This document shows positions 25,520 to 34,423 of a stretch of DNA of 34,456 bases, in pieces (within the stretch, counting starts at the first letter, position 1; the number at the start of each line of letters is the position of its first letter). The position numbers and the translations under genes are program-made. Under the pieces are notes generated by a model that saw only the letters and a list, made by a program, of their open reading frames with translations, did not search any database and was not told where the DNA came from. The stretch covers positions 1-34,456 of the forward strand of contig NZ_JAHZQQ010000019.1 in the NCBI RefSeq assembly GCF_019930045.1. The letters run 5' to 3'. Origin of the DNA: Streptococcus australis (GTDB lineage: Bacteria > Bacillota > Bacilli > Lactobacillales > Streptococcaceae).

Positions 25520-28500
25520 TTATTGATCTTCTTTGCGACGATAGACAACTTTCCACAAGCTAGTCGCAAGGAAGGTTAGCAAGCCATAAACTGTCCAGAT
25601 ATTTACTGTTTCTCCAGTTTCAGGCAAGTGAGCTTCCTCCTTTTCAGGCAAGTGAGCGACACTTTCCTCTCCTTGGCTTTTGCTTTCGCTGACGTGTGCT
25701 AATTGAGCCAATTCTTCTTTCTGTTCTTTACGGAAGTCCATTTGGTCTCGTCCGACTGGTGGTTGTTGTTCCAGATGACTAGCTTGATCAGCAACAGAGA
25801 CCTTACCGGCTTCTTCCACTACAGTAGGCTTCTTCTTAGCGATTGGGAGAATACGATCTGCCAAGCTTGCATATTCGGTATCCTTTTCACTTGGTTGGTA
25901 GCGGAATAAAAGCGACCGACTAGCTTCGACAGTTGGGATGGTTGTTGAAATAGAGTCTGTCTTGAAGGTCACTTCATATGGATCCGCAAAATAGATATAA
26001 TCCGGATCATAGGTGTGTAGGCTCAAGACCAGACGATGACCTTTTTTCACTGTATACAAGTTTGGTTGCAAGTACATGGTGTAATCATGGAATTCATTTT
26101 CTTTCACATCGATGGACCGGCTAGAGCTAGCAGAGTCATAGCGAGAAGCTGGATTGGCCAGATTCATCCAACCACGCGCAATTACCACACTCTTAACCTT
26201 GTGGGTCTTGTAACGTTTGAGAGGCAAGGTTTCAAGGTTGCTACCATTCCAGTAGCCTGTCTCATCGATGGTTTCTTTTTCCAGTGTGCGCGTGCTGTAG
26301 CCATCTTTATCATAGGTGATTTCTTCCTTGACCACATCAAATTCCTCATCGGAAACATCCATCAGGGTCGCACTGACATGGGCATGGTTCTTGTCTCCCT
26401 TGACAAAAGCTGCGCTAAAATGCACCGGAATATGACCTTTGATGGTCGTATCTTGGTCGACGGTAGCTGCATAGGAAGCTGCCACTTCGGAAGAATGGAA
26501 GGCCGCATCCTGGTTGCGTGTGGTCCAGTTGTTTCCTGTGCCATAATAATCCCCCGTTACCGTTACCTCTTCCCGCTTGGAGTAGATCCGACCTGAGATA
26601 GCTTGATCCGTATCCCATTTGTCAAAACGGTGCCACTTGCTAGGATCCAAATTGTCCTGAGCCGTTACTTGTGGGAGATTTTCAATGCCATTTTCGATAC
26701 CGTAGAGGTAATGACTATACCAGAGATTCATCAGGTCATTAAAGGCTTGTCCTGCCACTTCTGTCCCTGACCAACGAGTGGATGGATAGATGTGATTGCC
26801 CTGGTGGAGCAAGACCTTGGGATCGATCCCCGCCTTCTTATAGGCTTCCAGCATGAGTTCGAAATGTTTAGGCTTGACGTTGTCATCATTGAGCCCTTGG
26901 ATAATGAGAGGGGCCGCCTTTAAGTTGGCTGCGTTGAGCGTGTAGTCGCGTTTGGCATATTCTTCGTTATAATTATGACCATCCTTGTGTTGGAGTTCAT
27001 TGAGCTTGGTGATATAGGCTGCATAGTAATCCTTGACCTTGTCCCAATCTTCCTTGTCAAGGATCCGACCAGAGGTATAGACAGATAGCCAAGAAAGGTC
27101 ATTGGATGCTCCTGTATCAAGGGGAGATCCTTGGCTGTTGAAATGGTCATACCAACTAGCGATCCCTGCTGCTGGCACAATGGTCTTGAGACCTTCCACT
27201 CCAGTAGACGCCACTCCAAAAGTTGTCGTACCTGCCCAAGACAAGCCTGTCATAGCGACATTGCCGTTGGACCAGTCTGCCTTGACTTCGTGGTTGCTAG
27301 TCTTATCAGAGTAGGCTTTGCGTTTGCCATTGAGCCACTCCACAATATTCTTGTAAGCTGCCACTTCAAGGTCTGAGCCGGTCGTATTGATCCCATCGGA
27401 TCCTTTTGAGCCCAAACCACTACTGGTCACCACTGCATAGCCACGAACCAAGTAGTAATTGTACCAGTTGAGATTTTCATAGTCATAGTGTGTATAGTCA
27501 TCCGAGCTTTCACGAGGATTGACATAGTACCATTCTTTTGGATCGGTCGCTTTGGCTACTTCTTCTGTCGTTACAGTTTTGCTGGCTTGGCGTTTGGCAG
27601 GTTTTTCATAGAGCTTGGCCATCTCGAAGTTTCCACCTTCTTTGAGACCAATTCCCTCTAAGGTACGCTCTTCGGTCGTCCCTGTTACATAAGGGCTAGC
27701 TTCAAAGATACTGGCAGCCTTATAGTCCCCATTGACAGCAGCTTTTGGCACCTGTACAAAAGTCTTGACCAAGTCAGGTTTGCCGTCTCCATCCGTATCA
27801 TAGTCAGTTTCAACATAGACAATATAGCGGACGATGTCACTCTTGTCATAGGAATAATGCTCAATATCATCCCCAGGTGAAAATGGGAAGATGGGCTGGG
27901 CTCGTCCATTCAAAAAGAGAGGTTTCTTCCGATCAGCTCGGTATGCAGTATGGAGCTTTTTAGCCACTTCTACCATGCTGGAGAGGTCCGTGACCGGTGC
28001 AGAACCCTCTACTCCCTCCTTGACCATTCCTAAGCTCTTAGCAAATGCCAATCGATCTTTATCGGTAGACCCGACTTGATTCTCCTTGGTCGAGGCCCAG
28101 TTGAAGAGCTGGTTGACAGCGTCTATCACTGTAGCTTCCTTCTTCACATCTGACTCTGCTACTGGTTGACCAGTCACTTCTGAAAGTTCTCCTAGAGTCA
28201 CTTTAGGAGCGCTAGAAACTGGAGAAGGATTCTTCTCTGCAACAGACACTTCTGCTGATTGAGGAGCATCACTAGTAGGCTGGACTGGAGCTTTTTCTGC
28301 TACAGCAGTCTCCTTGGTCGGAGAGGATTCATTTCCCGTTGTCGGCTGAATCGTTGTAGGACCTGTTTCAGCAGTCGCTTGGTCCAAGTTAGGTTGATTC
28401 GTAAGCTCCTTCTTAGGAGACAGTTCCTCACTTGCTGGAACTGCATCTGAAATAGGAGTGGCTTCAGCTGTACTTGGCTGTCCCACCTGGGTAGTCAAGG

Positions 28501-28612
28501 CTGGTTCTACACCATTCGTAGCCACTTCCTCCGCCTGGACATGGCGTGCCAAAACAACTGGACTCAGTAACAAACTTGCAAAAACAATCGAAACAAGGCT
28601 AGATTTTTTCAT
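25520..28612 (-). CDS. Sortase-anchored S15 (Xaa-Pro dipeptidyl-peptidase-like) surface protein
   Basis: This 1030-residue secreted enzyme probably cleaves X-Pro dipeptides from the N-terminus of peptides at the cell surface. The signal peptide is about 1-28 and is followed by a Pro/Ser/Thr/Glu-rich stalk to about 140. The S15 catalytic domain follows, with nucleophile Ser in GLSWAG (about 458), Asp in GLNDDN (about 576) and His in HQGNHIYP (about 607). A calcium-loop-like DTDGDGKPD lies near 273-281. The end has LPETG, a hydrophobic segment and RRKEDQ. I start at ATG 28612, 7 bases after AAAGGAG; a TTG at 28618 is too close to it. A clear paralogue lies at 31313-34423. Confidence 0.92.
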   Translation of the reverse strand: MKKSSLVSIVFASLLLSPVVLARHVQAEEVATNGVEPALTTQVGQPSTAEATPISDAVPASEELSPKKELTNQPNLDQATAETGPTTIQPTTGNESSPTKETAVAEKAPVQPTSDAPQSAEVSVAEKNPSPVSSAPKVTLGELSEVTGQPVAESDVKKEATVIDAVNQLFNWASTKENQVGSTDKDRLAFAKSLGMVKEGVEGSAPVTDLSSMVEVAKKLHTAYRADRKKPLFLNGRAQPIFPFSPGDDIEHYSYDKSDIVRYIVYVETDYDTDGDGKPDLVKTFVQVPKAAVNGDYKAASIFEASPYVTGTTEERTLEGIGLKEGGNFEMAKLYEKPAKRQASKTVTTEEVAKATDPKEWYYVNPRESSDDYTHYDYENLNWYNYYLVRGYAVVTSSGLGSKGSDGINTTGSDLEVAAYKNIVEWLNGKRKAYSDKTSNHEVKADWSNGNVAMTGLSWAGTTTFGVASTGVEGLKTIVPAAGIASWYDHFNSQGSPLDTGASNDLSWLSVYTSGRILDKEDWDKVKDYYAAYITKLNELQHKDGHNYNEEYAKRDYTLNAANLKAAPLIIQGLNDDNVKPKHFELMLEAYKKAGIDPKVLLHQGNHIYPSTRWSGTEVAGQAFNDLMNLWYSHYLYGIENGIENLPQVTAQDNLDPSKWHRFDKWDTDQAISGRIYSKREEVTVTGDYYGTGNNWTTRNQDAAFHSSEVAASYAATVDQDTTIKGHIPVHFSAAFVKGDKNHAHVSATLMDVSDEEFDVVKEEITYDKDGYSTRTLEKETIDETGYWNGSNLETLPLKRYKTHKVKSVVIARGWMNLANPASRYDSASSSRSIDVKENEFHDYTMYLQPNLYTVKKGHRLVLSLHTYDPDYIYFADPYEVTFKTDSISTTIPTVEASRSLLFRYQPSEKDTEYASLADRILPIAKKKPTVVEEAGKVSVADQASHLEQQPPVGRDQMDFRKEQKEELAQLAHVSESKSQGEESVAHLPEKEEAHLPETGETVNIWTVYGLLTFLATSLWKVVYRRKEDQ

Positions 28613-28633
28613 ATACAAACTCCTTTGAAAGGT

Positions 28634-28661
28634 GTCGTTTTAACGGGTTATCCGAAACGAC
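28634..28661 (-). promoter_or_regulatory. Hairpin just upstream of the S15 ribosome site
   Basis: GTCGTTT (28634-28640) pairs with AAACGAC (28655-28661), with inner CGG/CCG pairing. It ends only a few bases before the AAAGGAG (28620-28626). Without a T run it may influence translation or mRNA stability. I see no convincing promoter between it and 28760. The rest of the gene-free stretch 28613-29085 is pyrimidine-rich and holds only this hairpin and the amylase promoter region. Confidence 0.4.
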
Positions 28662-29017
28662 AATAAGTAGACAAGATCATTTTTTAATAGATGCAGTAAA
28701 AACGAATCCTCCTTTCAACAACGGCATCTCCTCCTGTCAGCAAGCTAGAATTCCTCTCATCTGGTATTCAGCCAGCTTTCAAACAGGGTAACAACTTAAC
28801 TGACAGCAGGGAAGATCCTACAGACATTCCTTCCTGTCAATCAAATGATGGAGACACTTCTTCGACTGATAACCCCTTCTTAGACAGATTGAGCGAACTT
28901 GAACAAAACCGAAAAAATAGTTCCTATTCATGAGGGCAAATTCCCCATTTTTCTCATGCGAGAGCTCGTTTCTAGCCCATTTTTCTTTTATCCAATAAAG
29001 ACAGCGTTTTCGAGAGT

Positions 29018-29029
29018 GCAAACCTTTGC
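29018..29029. promoter_or_regulatory. Candidate MalR/LacI-type operator at the amylase promoter
   Basis: GCAAACCTTTGC is a GCAAA-CC-TTTGC palindrome that differs by one base from the GCAAACGTTTGC core I recall for the streptococcal maltose repressor MalR. It overlaps the -35 region of the amylase promoter. A weak catabolite-control-like site with a central CG lies just upstream (about 29000-29013) with three mismatches and is not claimed. Confidence 0.45.
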
Positions 29030-29054
29030 CCTATCCTGTCATTTTTGGTAAAAT
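29026..29054 (+). promoter_or_regulatory. Promoter of the alpha-amylase gene
   Basis: TTGCCC (29026-29031), a 17-base spacer and TAAAAT (29049-29054) lie about 31 bases before the ATG. The -35 overlaps the operator-like palindrome. Confidence 0.6.
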
Positions 29055-29085
29055 AAAGCATTAATTCACGAAAGATGAGAACAAA

Positions 29086-30537
29086 ATGGAAAATCAAACC
29101 TTAATGCAATATTTTGAATGGTACTTGCCCTCGGATGGTCAACACTGGTCCCGCTTAGCTGCAGATGCTCCTGACCTGGCAGATTTGGGCATTCGTAAAA
29201 TCTGGATGCCACCTGCTTTTAAAGCGACATCTGCTAATGATGTCGGCTACGGCGTCTATGACCTCTTTGACCTCGGAGAATTCGACCAAAAAGGGACTGT
29301 CCGGACCAAATACGGGTTCAAAGAGGACTACTTGCAAGCCATCCAGGCCTTAAAAGAAGCTGGAATTCAGCCCATGGCCGATGTGGTGCTCAACCATAAG
29401 GCAGCAGCCGATGGATTAGAAAAATTTGAAGTGGTCGAAGTGGACCCTAACGATCGGACCATCGTCTTGACAGAGCCCTTTACTATCAAAGGATGGACCA
29501 AATTTACCTTTGATGGTCGAAACGGAGCCTACAATGACTTCCACTGGCACTGGTACCACTTCACCGGTACCGACTACGATGCTTCCCGCAATAAAAGTGG
29601 CATCTACCAGATCCAAGGGGACAACAAAGGCTGGGCTCAGGATGATCTGGTCGACAGCGAAAACGGCAACTATGATTACCTCATGTATGCCGATATCGAC
29701 TTCAAACACCCAGAAGTGGTCGAAAACCTCAACCAATGGGCTGAATGGTTTATTGAAACAACTGGGGTAGAAGGCTTCCGTCTCGATGCGGTTAAACACA
29801 TCGACTCCTTCTTTATGAAGAACTTCATCCAGCAAATCACGGACAAATATGGAGACGATTTCTATGTATTTGGTGAGTTTTGGAACGGGGATGAACAAAG
29901 CAACAATGACTACCTAGCTAGCATTGACTATCAGTTCGACTTAGTCGACGTTGCCCTCCACCAAAATCTCTTTAGAGCTAGCCAAGAAGAGGAAAACTTT
30001 GATTTAACCACTATTTTCAATGGTACGCTCGCAAGCAATCATCCAGAAAGTGCTGTAACCTTTGTCGATAATCACGATACCCAGAGAGGACAAGCCTTAG
30101 AGTCCACTGTTGGTGAATGGTTCAAGCCTGCTGCTTACGCCCTCATTCTCCTCCGCGAGGCCGGACTTCCATGTGTCTTTTATGGAGACTATTACGGCAT
30201 TTCAGGGGACTTTGCCCAGCAGGATTTCCAAGCCGAGCTTGATCAACTCCTTCGTATCCGCAAAGACTTAGCCTACGGTGAACAAAAAGACTACTTTGAC
30301 GATCCTAACTGCATTGGTTGGACTCGCTCTGGAACGGAAGAGTCTGCTCCTATCGCCTGCGTCATTTCAAATGCGGCTGCATCTGCCAAACGCATGGAAA
30401 TCAGCCAAGCATATGCAGGACAGACCTACTACGATGCCCTAGGAAATTACCAAGAACCCGTTCAAATCCAAGAAGACGGCTGGGCTGATTTCCCAGTCTC
30501 AGAACGTTCTGTCAGCGTATGGATTTTGGCAGACTAA
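29086..30537 (+). CDS. Cytoplasmic alpha-amylase (GH13)
   Basis: This 483-residue enzyme hydrolyses alpha-1,4-glucan or maltodextrin. It has no signal peptide, so it acts in the cytosol on imported or stored glucan. It starts MENQTLMQYFEWYLPSDGQHW, typical of the intracellular GH13_5 group. Catalytic residues are the nucleophile Asp in GFRLDAVKHID, the acid Glu in FGEFWNG, and the transition-state Asp in FVDNHDTQ. DVVLNHKA is the first conserved region. It is followed by a copy of the 180-base repeat. Confidence 0.95.
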   Translation: MENQTLMQYFEWYLPSDGQHWSRLAADAPDLADLGIRKIWMPPAFKATSANDVGYGVYDLFDLGEFDQKGTVRTKYGFKEDYLQAIQALKEAGIQPMADVVLNHKAAADGLEKFEVVEVDPNDRTIVLTEPFTIKGWTKFTFDGRNGAYNDFHWHWYHFTGTDYDASRNKSGIYQIQGDNKGWAQDDLVDSENGNYDYLMYADIDFKHPEVVENLNQWAEWFIETTGVEGFRLDAVKHIDSFFMKNFIQQITDKYGDDFYVFGEFWNGDEQSNNDYLASIDYQFDLVDVALHQNLFRASQEEENFDLTTIFNGTLASNHPESAVTFVDNHDTQRGQALESTVGEWFKPAAYALILLREAGLPCVFYGDYYGISGDFAQQDFQAELDQLLRIRKDLAYGEQKDYFDDPNCIGWTRSGTEESAPIACVISNAAASAKRMEISQAYAGQTYYDALGNYQEPVQIQEDGWADFPVSERSVSVWILAD

Positions 30538-30557
30538 CTAGAAAATTTAATTGACTG

Positions 30558-30737
30558 AAGAGGCTGGGACAAAAGTTCTAGCCTTTCAATTGTCTTTGGA
30601 TTGTCGAGCAAGACGCAGTGGTTGAGTGGGCTCTACTACGCTGATTTCATCAGCTTTTACAGCCCTACTCAACTGTGCGGAGGTGGGACGATGAAATCGA
30701 ATTCTAACGAATTACCGATTTCTGTCCCACTCTCTTT
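30558..30737 (+). repeat. Structured 180-base repeat, copy 2
   Basis: This matches 21118-21297 with five differences, all transitions. Two in the first hairpin change C to T opposite G, so they leave G-U pairs. One at the tip of the second hairpin changes a G-U pair to G-C. It begins 20 bases past the amylase stop, in the same position relative to a plus-strand gene as copy 1 after degV. It fills about half of the gene-free stretch 30538-30904. The remainder holds the trxA terminator and nothing else I can support. Confidence 0.8.
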
Positions 30738-30834
30738 CTTATATTTTATAGCAAACCACAGGTTCATTCTAACACCTTAGGAAAGCGCTGTCAATTCCTT
30801 ATCTTATTCTGTCAACAAATTCATAAAAAGAAAA

Positions 30835-30872
30835 AAACTCGCCCACTTCCATTATCGGAAATGAACGAGTTT
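30835..30872 (-). terminator. Terminator after trxA
   Basis: AAACTCG (30835-30841) with CGAGTTT (30866-30872), plus inner CTTCC/GGAA pairing, is followed on the minus strand by a T run. It is 32 bases past the trxA stop. Confidence 0.8.
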
Positions 30873-30904
30873 GATTCGCTAAGAAGCCAAGGGCTCCTTT
30901 TATC

Positions 30905-31219
30905 TTAGCTTAATTCCGCAACAATCGCTTTGAGTTGTTCTTTGGTGTGAACACCAGCGACTTGTTTCACCACTTGGCCATCTTTCTTGAACAAGAGTGT
31001 TGGGATAGACATGATGCCAAAGTTACGAGCAGTGTTTGGATTTTCATCCACATCCATCTTAAAGATCTTCAAGTCATCTTCATGGATCTCTTCTGCCAAC
31101 TGTTCCAAGATCGGTGCCTGCATCCGGCAAGGACCACACCAAGTTGCCCAAAAGTCCACCAAGACCAAGCCTTGGCTAGTTTCTTGTTCAAATGTTGCAT
31201 CTGTTAGTACGTGTACCAT
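30905..31219 (-). CDS. trxA: Thioredoxin
   Basis: This 104-residue cytosolic protein reduces protein disulfides with electrons from thioredoxin reductase. The active site is WCGPCR (about 28-33) in WATWCGPCRMQAPILEQLA, with the cis-proline in IMSIPTLLFKKDG. AGGAGG precedes the ATG. It lies 93 bases downstream of the S15 gene at 31313, with no strong terminator between, so read-through is possible; a weak -10-like TAGAAT (31269-31274) may be its own promoter. Confidence 0.96.
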   Translation of the reverse strand: MVHVLTDATFEQETSQGLVLVDFWATWCGPCRMQAPILEQLAEEIHEDDLKIFKMDVDENPNTARNFGIMSIPTLLFKKDGQVVKQVAGVHTKEQLKAIVAELS

Positions 31220-31312
31220 AGTTCCTCCTTTGATCAGTGCTTTCCACTAATCTCTCATTGATAGTTCTATTCTACACCAAAATTCTAGTTTTTAGAAATA
31301 TTTGCTACGTTC

Positions 31313-34300
31313 TCAGCCTTGGACATCTTCTTTCTTTTTCTTCCAGAAAAGAAGGCTAGATAAGAGGAGGGTACCTAACCCATAGTATCCTATCCATTCC
31401 TCTTCAGTGCCTGTTTGAGGAAGCTGACCTGCTTTTTCTTGCGCTGGAACTACTGCTTTACCCGTCTCATAGACAAATGTTTGTCCATAAGCAACAGATA
31501 GAGATTCTGGTTTTGCAGTTTCTTTCTCAGCCGTTTTGACGAGAGGACGAAGATTTGTATCAGCAGGAATCTCTGATCTACCATATCTTTCAGGCTCTGG
31601 AAGGACTGGCAGATGGTATTCTTCGATGTAATGAACTGCTGGTTCTACCAATTTAGCTCCTTGAATCTCTGGAAGGGCAGCATAAGCTGTATCAGCTGCA
31701 TTAGGAAGATAAGTAGCTACTTGCGAACGCGTTCCTTCTACAATCGGAATGGTCGCACGGATCGAATCTGTCTTGAAGGTGACTTCATAAGGATTTTCAA
31801 CAGTTAAGTCTGATGGATCATAGGTATTGAAGACTAGGGCTAGCTTATGGCCCTTTTTAACTGTATAGAGGTTTGGTTGGAGATGGACCGTATAGTCGTG
31901 GAATTCTCCAACTTTTGGCTCGATACTATTTCTTGAGCTGGCTGAATCATAGCCAGACTCAGGGTTGGCCAGGTTGATCCATCCTTTGGCAATGACCTTG
32001 TATTTGGTCTTAATGGTCTCAAACTCTGCTACAGAGAGATTAGAAAGGTTACTTCCCATCCAGAAGCCATCTGCTTTTTTATCCGCCTTGACGCCACCAT
32101 TGCCGACCACATCAAATTCCTCATCAGAGACGTCGACTAAAAGGGCATTGATCTGAAAGTTTTTGCCTTTCCCCTTAGCCAGGGCTGCCTTGAAGTGCAC
32201 AGGGATATGCCCTTTGATGGTAGTATCTTCTGTCACTTCTGACACGAAGGTCATGTTGGCTTTTGAAGAACCTTGGCTCACAGTTTCGTTGCGTTTAGCA
32301 ATCTCTATGCCAGCTCCTGCGTAATCGCTTGAAATCGTCTCTTCCAAGCGTTTCGACTGGGCATTGAGGAAGAGGCGTTGCGAAGTCTTCCAATTATCAT
32401 AAGTGGTCCACTTGCTTGGATCATAGTTGTTTTGCGCCAAGACAGCTGGTAATTTTTCTACCTGATTCTCCACTCCATATAGGTAATGGGTCAGCCAGGT
32501 ATTGAGCAGGTCATAGAAATCTTGTCCATTGGCCTGAATACCATAACCACGGGACATGGCTGCTGGATAGACATGGTCTCCCTGGTGGAGATAGAGCTTG
32601 ACATCTTGGCCTGCCTTCTTGAGGGCATCGTACATGAGTTCAAAATGCTTGGTTTTAACGTTGTCATCATTCAAGCCATGAACCAAGAGGGCACTGGTCT
32701 TGAATTTTTCAGGATGAAGGGTATAATCCCGCTCCTTCCAGACATCGCTGTAATTGCGTTCATGCGCATTTTGATCCTTGTTGAGCTGGTTGATATAGTT
32801 GGCATAATTTTGCCAAATACCAGCCCAATCGTTTTGATCCAGCATCCGCGTGCTAACGTAGAGGGAGAGCCATGAAAGGTCACTATAAGGTGCATTGCCA
32901 AACTGGGTTCCTTGACTATTGAAATAATCATACCAAGAGGCGATTCCTGCTGCCGGAACGATAGTCTTTAGGCCTTCTACGCCTGTCGCTGCCACACCAA
33001 AGGTCGTGGTTCCAGCCCAGGATAGACCGGTCATAGCAACATTTCCTGTAGCCCAGTCTGCCTTGATTTCGACATTGCTGGTCTTATCGGTGTAGGCCTT
33101 GCGTTTGCCATTGACCCACTCGATAATATTCTTAAAGGCATTGATTTCGAGATCAGATCCTGTAGTGTTAAATCCTTCTGATCCCTTGGTACCAAGTCCT
33201 GCACTGGAGATAAAAGCATAGCCTCTGACCAAGAAATAGTCGTACCAGTTGAGATTTTCGTAGTCATAGATATACTCGTAGGGACTGTAGTAATACCAAT
33301 CCGAAGCCTTGGCCTTCTTAGCCGCTTCTACTGTTGACGAGTTTCCAACTGCCTGACGTTTAGCCGGTTGCTTCCGCAATTTCTTCATATCATAGGAGCC
33401 ATCTGTCGGTAAGCCCAAACTTTCAAGGGTCACATAGTTCTCATCCAAGGTTCCTGCTACATAAGGACGTGCTTCCAGAATGGTCGCCGCCTTAAAGTCT
33501 CCCCTGGCAACTGCCTTAGGCAACTGGACAATGGCCTTGACTAGGTCAGGCTTGCCATCCGCATCTGTATCGTAATCGGTCTCCACATAGACTGGGAAGC
33601 GGACGATTTCGCTATCCTCATAGTGATAGTCTTCATCTGATTTTTCCCCAGTTGTATAAGGGAAGATGGGTTGAGCCCGCCCATTTAAAAAGAGAGGAGC
33701 TTTCTTCTCAGAGCGATAGGCATCATAGAGTTTCTTAGCAATGCTATACATATTGGTCAGCTCTTCTTGACTGACCTTGCGGTTCAAGTCCTCTTGAGTA
33801 CTGATCATTCCTAGACTCTTAGCAAAGCGTTCCCGATCCGCAGCCGATTGACCGACCTGTTTGGAATCCGTCGCAGCCCACTGAAGCAATTCATCAACAG
33901 CATTTTGAACCGTTAATTCCTTATCCTTGAGCTCACTATTTGCCAGGCTACCTGTATAAGAAGTTAAGGCTTGTCCTGTAGCTGGTGTTGATGTTCCCGT
34001 CGAAGCCGCTGGACTAGCTGGGACACCTGCCCCCTGAGGTGCCTGTGGGTGGTTTGTTTTCTCAGTTACCGTCACGGTCTTTTCTTGTTCGACTGGCTTG
34101 TCAGCCTTCTCCGTCTCTGCCGGAGCAATTGGACTCGGTCCTGCAGGTTCAGAAGTCTCTACTTCCTTCTTAGGATCCACACTTGGAGCGGATGCAGACT
34201 GGTCTGCTTGAGATTGGGAAGCCGCTCCTTCAGAAGCTACAGGCTCCGGAGCCACCTGAGTCACCACTTCTTTCGTTGGAGCAAGCTCTGCTAGGTTCTC

Positions 34301-34423
34301 ATCTGCTGCTACCACTTGATTTAAGACAAATGGAGCTAGCAGAAGGCTTGAAGCCACCATGGACACCACTGTTTTCTTTTTCGATAAATTGCAAGAATAA
34401 GTGCAACATTTACTTGAACTCAT
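31313..34423 (-). CDS. Second sortase-anchored S15 surface protein, with its 5' end replaced by an IS end
   Basis: This paralogue of the S15 protein at 25520-28612 has Ser in GLSWAG (about 468), Asp in GLNDDN (about 586), His in HQGDHVYP (about 617), a DTDADGKPD calcium-like loop, and LPQTG plus a hydrophobic tail and KKKKEDVQG. The first 13-14 residues (MSSSKCCTYSCNLS) come from the IS end in another frame. Native coding resumes at KKKTVVSMVASSLLLAP, which needs only an ATG to be a normal signal peptide. The ATG at 34423 has AGAGG directly against it, a poor ribosome site. It overlaps the transposase stop by 14 bases, so coupled translation is possible. The gene may be poorly expressed or inactive. 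Confidence 0.85.
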   Translation of the reverse strand: MSSSKCCTYSCNLSKKKTVVSMVASSLLLAPFVLNQVVAADENLAELAPTKEVVTQVAPEPVASEGAASQSQADQSASAPSVDPKKEVETSEPAGPSPIAPAETEKADKPVEQEKTVTVTEKTNHPQAPQGAGVPASPAASTGTSTPATGQALTSYTGSLANSELKDKELTVQNAVDELLQWAATDSKQVGQSAADRERFAKSLGMISTQEDLNRKVSQEELTNMYSIAKKLYDAYRSEKKAPLFLNGRAQPIFPYTTGEKSDEDYHYEDSEIVRFPVYVETDYDTDADGKPDLVKAIVQLPKAVARGDFKAATILEARPYVAGTLDENYVTLESLGLPTDGSYDMKKLRKQPAKRQAVGNSSTVEAAKKAKASDWYYYSPYEYIYDYENLNWYDYFLVRGYAFISSAGLGTKGSEGFNTTGSDLEINAFKNIIEWVNGKRKAYTDKTSNVEIKADWATGNVAMTGLSWAGTTTFGVAATGVEGLKTIVPAAGIASWYDYFNSQGTQFGNAPYSDLSWLSLYVSTRMLDQNDWAGIWQNYANYINQLNKDQNAHERNYSDVWKERDYTLHPEKFKTSALLVHGLNDDNVKTKHFELMYDALKKAGQDVKLYLHQGDHVYPAAMSRGYGIQANGQDFYDLLNTWLTHYLYGVENQVEKLPAVLAQNNYDPSKWTTYDNWKTSQRLFLNAQSKRLEETISSDYAGAGIEIAKRNETVSQGSSKANMTFVSEVTEDTTIKGHIPVHFKAALAKGKGKNFQINALLVDVSDEEFDVVGNGGVKADKKADGFWMGSNLSNLSVAEFETIKTKYKVIAKGWINLANPESGYDSASSRNSIEPKVGEFHDYTVHLQPNLYTVKKGHKLALVFNTYDPSDLTVENPYEVTFKTDSIRATIPIVEGTRSQVATYLPNAADTAYAALPEIQGAKLVEPAVHYIEEYHLPVLPEPERYGRSEIPADTNLRPLVKTAEKETAKPESLSVAYGQTFVYETGKAVVPAQEKAGQLPQTGTEEEWIGYYGLGTLLLSSLLFWKKKKEDVQG

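Noticed and set aside
29416..29898. Long minus-strand ORF of 160 codons opposite the amylase
   Set aside because: It mirrors a high-quality GH13 coding frame with all catalytic residues and has no promoter or SD of its own.
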